From positions 1-64,000 of the forward strand of contig NZ_RPDI01000004.1 of NCBI RefSeq assembly GCF_003917135.1: a stretch of DNA of 64,000 nt. Reading direction: 5' to 3'. Numbering within the stretch: position 1 is the stretch's first letter; every line of letters starts with the position of its first letter. A program made the position numbers and the translations under genes. Shown in pieces: positions 62,327-64,000 of this stretch. This DNA comes from Leucobacter chromiireducens. Lineage in GTDB: Bacteria; Actinomycetota; Actinomycetes; Actinomycetales; Microbacteriaceae. Under the pieces are notes generated by a model. It ran no database searches, had not been told where the DNA came from, and saw nothing but the letters and a program-made list of their open reading frames with translations.

Positions 62327-63331
62327 GTGTCATTCCGTTCCACCCGCACCACGGCGGCCGCTGCCCTCGCGCTCGGCGCCGCGCTGCTCCTCTCCGCATG
62401 CTCGACGGCCGCGCCCGCCGCGGACGCAGAGGCCGACGCCCAGGCAGCGTCCGGCACGGTGACCATCACCGACAACCACGGTGAGGTCGAGGTCCCGGTC
62501 AACCCGAAGACCGTCGTCGCACTCGACAACCATGTCTTCTCCACGCTCGATGCCTGGGGCATCGAGCTCGCCGCGGCCCCGAAGGGGATCATGGGGACGG
62601 TCTGGCCGAACTACCTCGAGGAATCGGTTGCAGACATCGGCTCGCACCGGGAGCCCAACCTCGAGACGATCGTCGCCGCGCAGCCCGACCTCATCATCGC
62701 GGGCTACCGCTTCAGTGACTCCTACGAAGAGATCGCGAAGCAGAATCCGGACGCCGCGGTCATCGATATCGCCCCGCGCGAGGGCGAGGACCTGGTGAGC
62801 GAGCTGAAGCGCGAGAGCGAGATTCTCGGCCAGATCTTCGACCGGGAGGACGAGGCAACGGAGCTGAACGAGCAGCTCGACGCCGCGATCGCGGACGCGA
62901 AGGAGGCCTACAACGGCACCGACACCGTGATGGCGGTGAACACCTCGGGTGGCAAGATCGGCTACATCGCCCCGGGCGTCGGTCGTTCGGTCGGCCCCGT
63001 GTTTGACGCGCTCGGCCTGGAGCCGGCGCTCGAGGTGGAGGGCGCAACGAGCGACCACCAGGGCGACGACATCTCCGTCGAGGCGATCGCTGCGTCGAAC
63101 CCGCAGTGGATCATTGCGCTCGACCGCGACGCCGCCTTCGCTCCGGAGGACCGCGAAGAGGGCTCGCTCCCCGCGGCTGAGCTCATCGCCGACTCGGAGG
63201 CGCTGAAGAACGTTCCCGCGGTGCAGGACGGCAACATCATCTACCTCGACGCGAACTTCTACCTCACCGAAGACATTCAGGCGTACACCGCGCTCTTCGA
63301 GGAGATCACGGACGCCTTCTCGGCGGCATGA
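62327..63331 (+). CDS. siderophore-binding lipoprotein
   Basis: The 334-residue protein has a signal peptide with lipobox LLSAC (cysteine at residue 25) and the helical-backbone binding fold of FecB/FatB-type proteins (VTITDNHGEVEVPVNPKTVV, VAAQPDLIIAGYRFSDSYEE, KIGYIAPGVGRSVG). It delivers ferric siderophore to the permease encoded next. GTG 62327 follows GAAGGA. Catecholate siderophores are usual for this subgroup, which is inference. Confidence 0.9.
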   Translation: MSFRSTRTTAAAALALGAALLLSACSTAAPAADAEADAQAASGTVTITDNHGEVEVPVNPKTVVALDNHVFSTLDAWGIELAAAPKGIMGTVWPNYLEESVADIGSHREPNLETIVAAQPDLIIAGYRFSDSYEEIAKQNPDAAVIDIAPREGEDLVSELKRESEILGQIFDREDEATELNEQLDAAIADAKEAYNGTDTVMAVNTSGGKIGYIAPGVGRSVGPVFDALGLEPALEVEGATSDHQGDDISVEAIAASNPQWIIALDRDAAFAPEDREEGSLPAAELIADSEALKNVPAVQDGNIIYLDANFYLTEDIQAYTALFEEITDAFSAA

Positions 63332-64000
63332 TCTCCGACCATCGCGCCGCGGATTCTCGCGGCCAGGGGGCGCCCGCTCGGCTGAGCGGGCGCTCTCGCG
63401 TTGCCACTGCGCCGAGCGCGGAGGAGATGACGCCGGCCCGCCGCTCCTCCCCGTGGCCGCTCATCCTCGCCGTGCTCGGTGTCCTCGCGCTCCTCGTGCT
63501 CTCCGTGTTCGTCGGGGTCTACGACCTCTCGGACGGGGAGATGGGCGCGGAGATGATCTGGATCACGCGCGTGCCCCGAACGCTCGCGCTCGTGCTCGCG
63601 GGTGCCGCAATGGCGGCGAGCGGGCTGGTGATGCAGATGCTCACGCAGAACCGTTTCGTCGACGCGACCACCTCCGGCACCACGGAGTGGGCCTCCCTCG
63701 GCCTCCTGCTCACGGCGATCATCGCCCCGGGCGTCGGGCTGCTCGGGCGCATGGCGATCGCGAGCGCGTTCGCGTTCGTCGGCGCGATGGCCTTCATGCT
63801 GATCCTGCGGCGCGTAGTCATCCGCACGACGCTCGTCGTGCCCCTCATCGGCATCATGCTGGGCGCGGTCGTTGGCGCGCTCACCACCTTCCTCGCCGTG
63901 CAGTTCAACCTGCTGCAGATGGTGGGGACATGGTTCATGGGCAGCTTCACCGGTGTGGTGCGCGGGCGATACGAGGTGCTGTGGATCGTCGCGGTCGTCA
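63328..64000 (+). CDS. FecCD-type iron-siderophore permease, 3' truncated
   Basis: The visible 224 residues include the FecCD signature RVPRTLALVLAGAAMAASGL then VMQMLTQNRFVDATTSGTTE, and at least five hydrophobic helices, close to FatD/YclN/CeuB permeases. The frame runs out of the window at 64000. ATG 63328 overlaps the previous stop (ATGA); ATG 63427 would remove a 33-residue polar leader and is equally possible. Confidence 0.88.
   Translation, partial: MISDHRAADSRGQGAPARLSGRSRVATAPSAEEMTPARRSSPWPLILAVLGVLALLVLSVFVGVYDLSDGEMGAEMIWITRVPRTLALVLAGAAMAASGLVMQMLTQNRFVDATTSGTTEWASLGLLLTAIIAPGVGLLGRMAIASAFAFVGAMAFMLILRRVVIRTTLVVPLIGIMLGAVVGALTTFLAVQFNLLQMVGTWFMGSFTGVVRGRYEVLWIVAVV
63370..63393 (+). 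promoter_or_regulatory. hairpin at the start of the permease gene
   Basis: GCGCCCGCTC pairs with GAGCGGGCGC around GGCT. It lies between the lipoprotein stop and the alternative permease start at 63427, and may reduce permease expression relative to the binding protein. Confidence 0.45.

Overview
The window is high-GC DNA from an actinobacterium. The gene order (dnaX-recR, lysC-asd, acs next to a Tad-type pilus locus, topA-tmk) and the leaderless or GTG starts fit Actinomycetota. My best inference is Microbacteriaceae, Leucobacter-like; no marker here proves the genus.

Chromosome, left part (1-16920). It holds the 3' part of ackA, dnaX, recR, lysC, asd, two strong terminators, a metallophosphoesterase with a PASTA penicillin-binding protein (minus strand), a DUF4177-like and a RidA-like protein, acs (minus strand), then tadA, a TadB/TadC-like gene and the first half of a DUF4244 pilus gene.

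Mobile element (about 16917-49364, 32.4 kb). A large serine integrase (47809-49326) has inserted an element into the DUF4244 gene. Joining the flanks at a shared GCCG core restores an uninterrupted DUF4244 frame. The element carries an excisionase-like gene, a P4-type primase-helicase followed by a separate gene resembling its C-terminal domain, a 1.3-kb non-coding repeat region, a candidate oriT, MobC and a relaxase, but no recognisable type IV secretion genes. I therefore read it as an integrative mobilizable element. Cargo includes a type I restriction-modification operon with a controller gene, a divergent two-gene cassette that may be an unrecognised defence system, a DprA/DUF4192 operon, ArdA, a small resolvase, DUF1643 and DUF6508 genes, two related Cys-rich mini-proteins with matching promoters, and a recently inserted but internally deleted IS1595-type element.

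The most striking structure is 21634-22690: two collinear blocks offset by about 535 bp. In each, a five-base word recurs about once per helical turn. In the first block the word is TGCCA; at matching positions of the second block it is mostly GGACA. This looks like a duplicated origin or centromere-like array whose recognition word has changed, next to a primase gene and a stand-alone paralogue of part of that primase.

Chromosome, right part (49361-64000). It resumes with the rest of DUF4244, a TadE-like gene, a TadE-like/M23 peptidase fusion, topA and tmk. Next is a methylthioribose (or 5-deoxyribose) uptake and salvage cluster: ABC transporter, MtnA, MtnK, a GntR regulator and a class II aldolase, which together resemble the DHAP shunt. 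The window ends with a siderophore-binding lipoprotein and a truncated FecCD permease.
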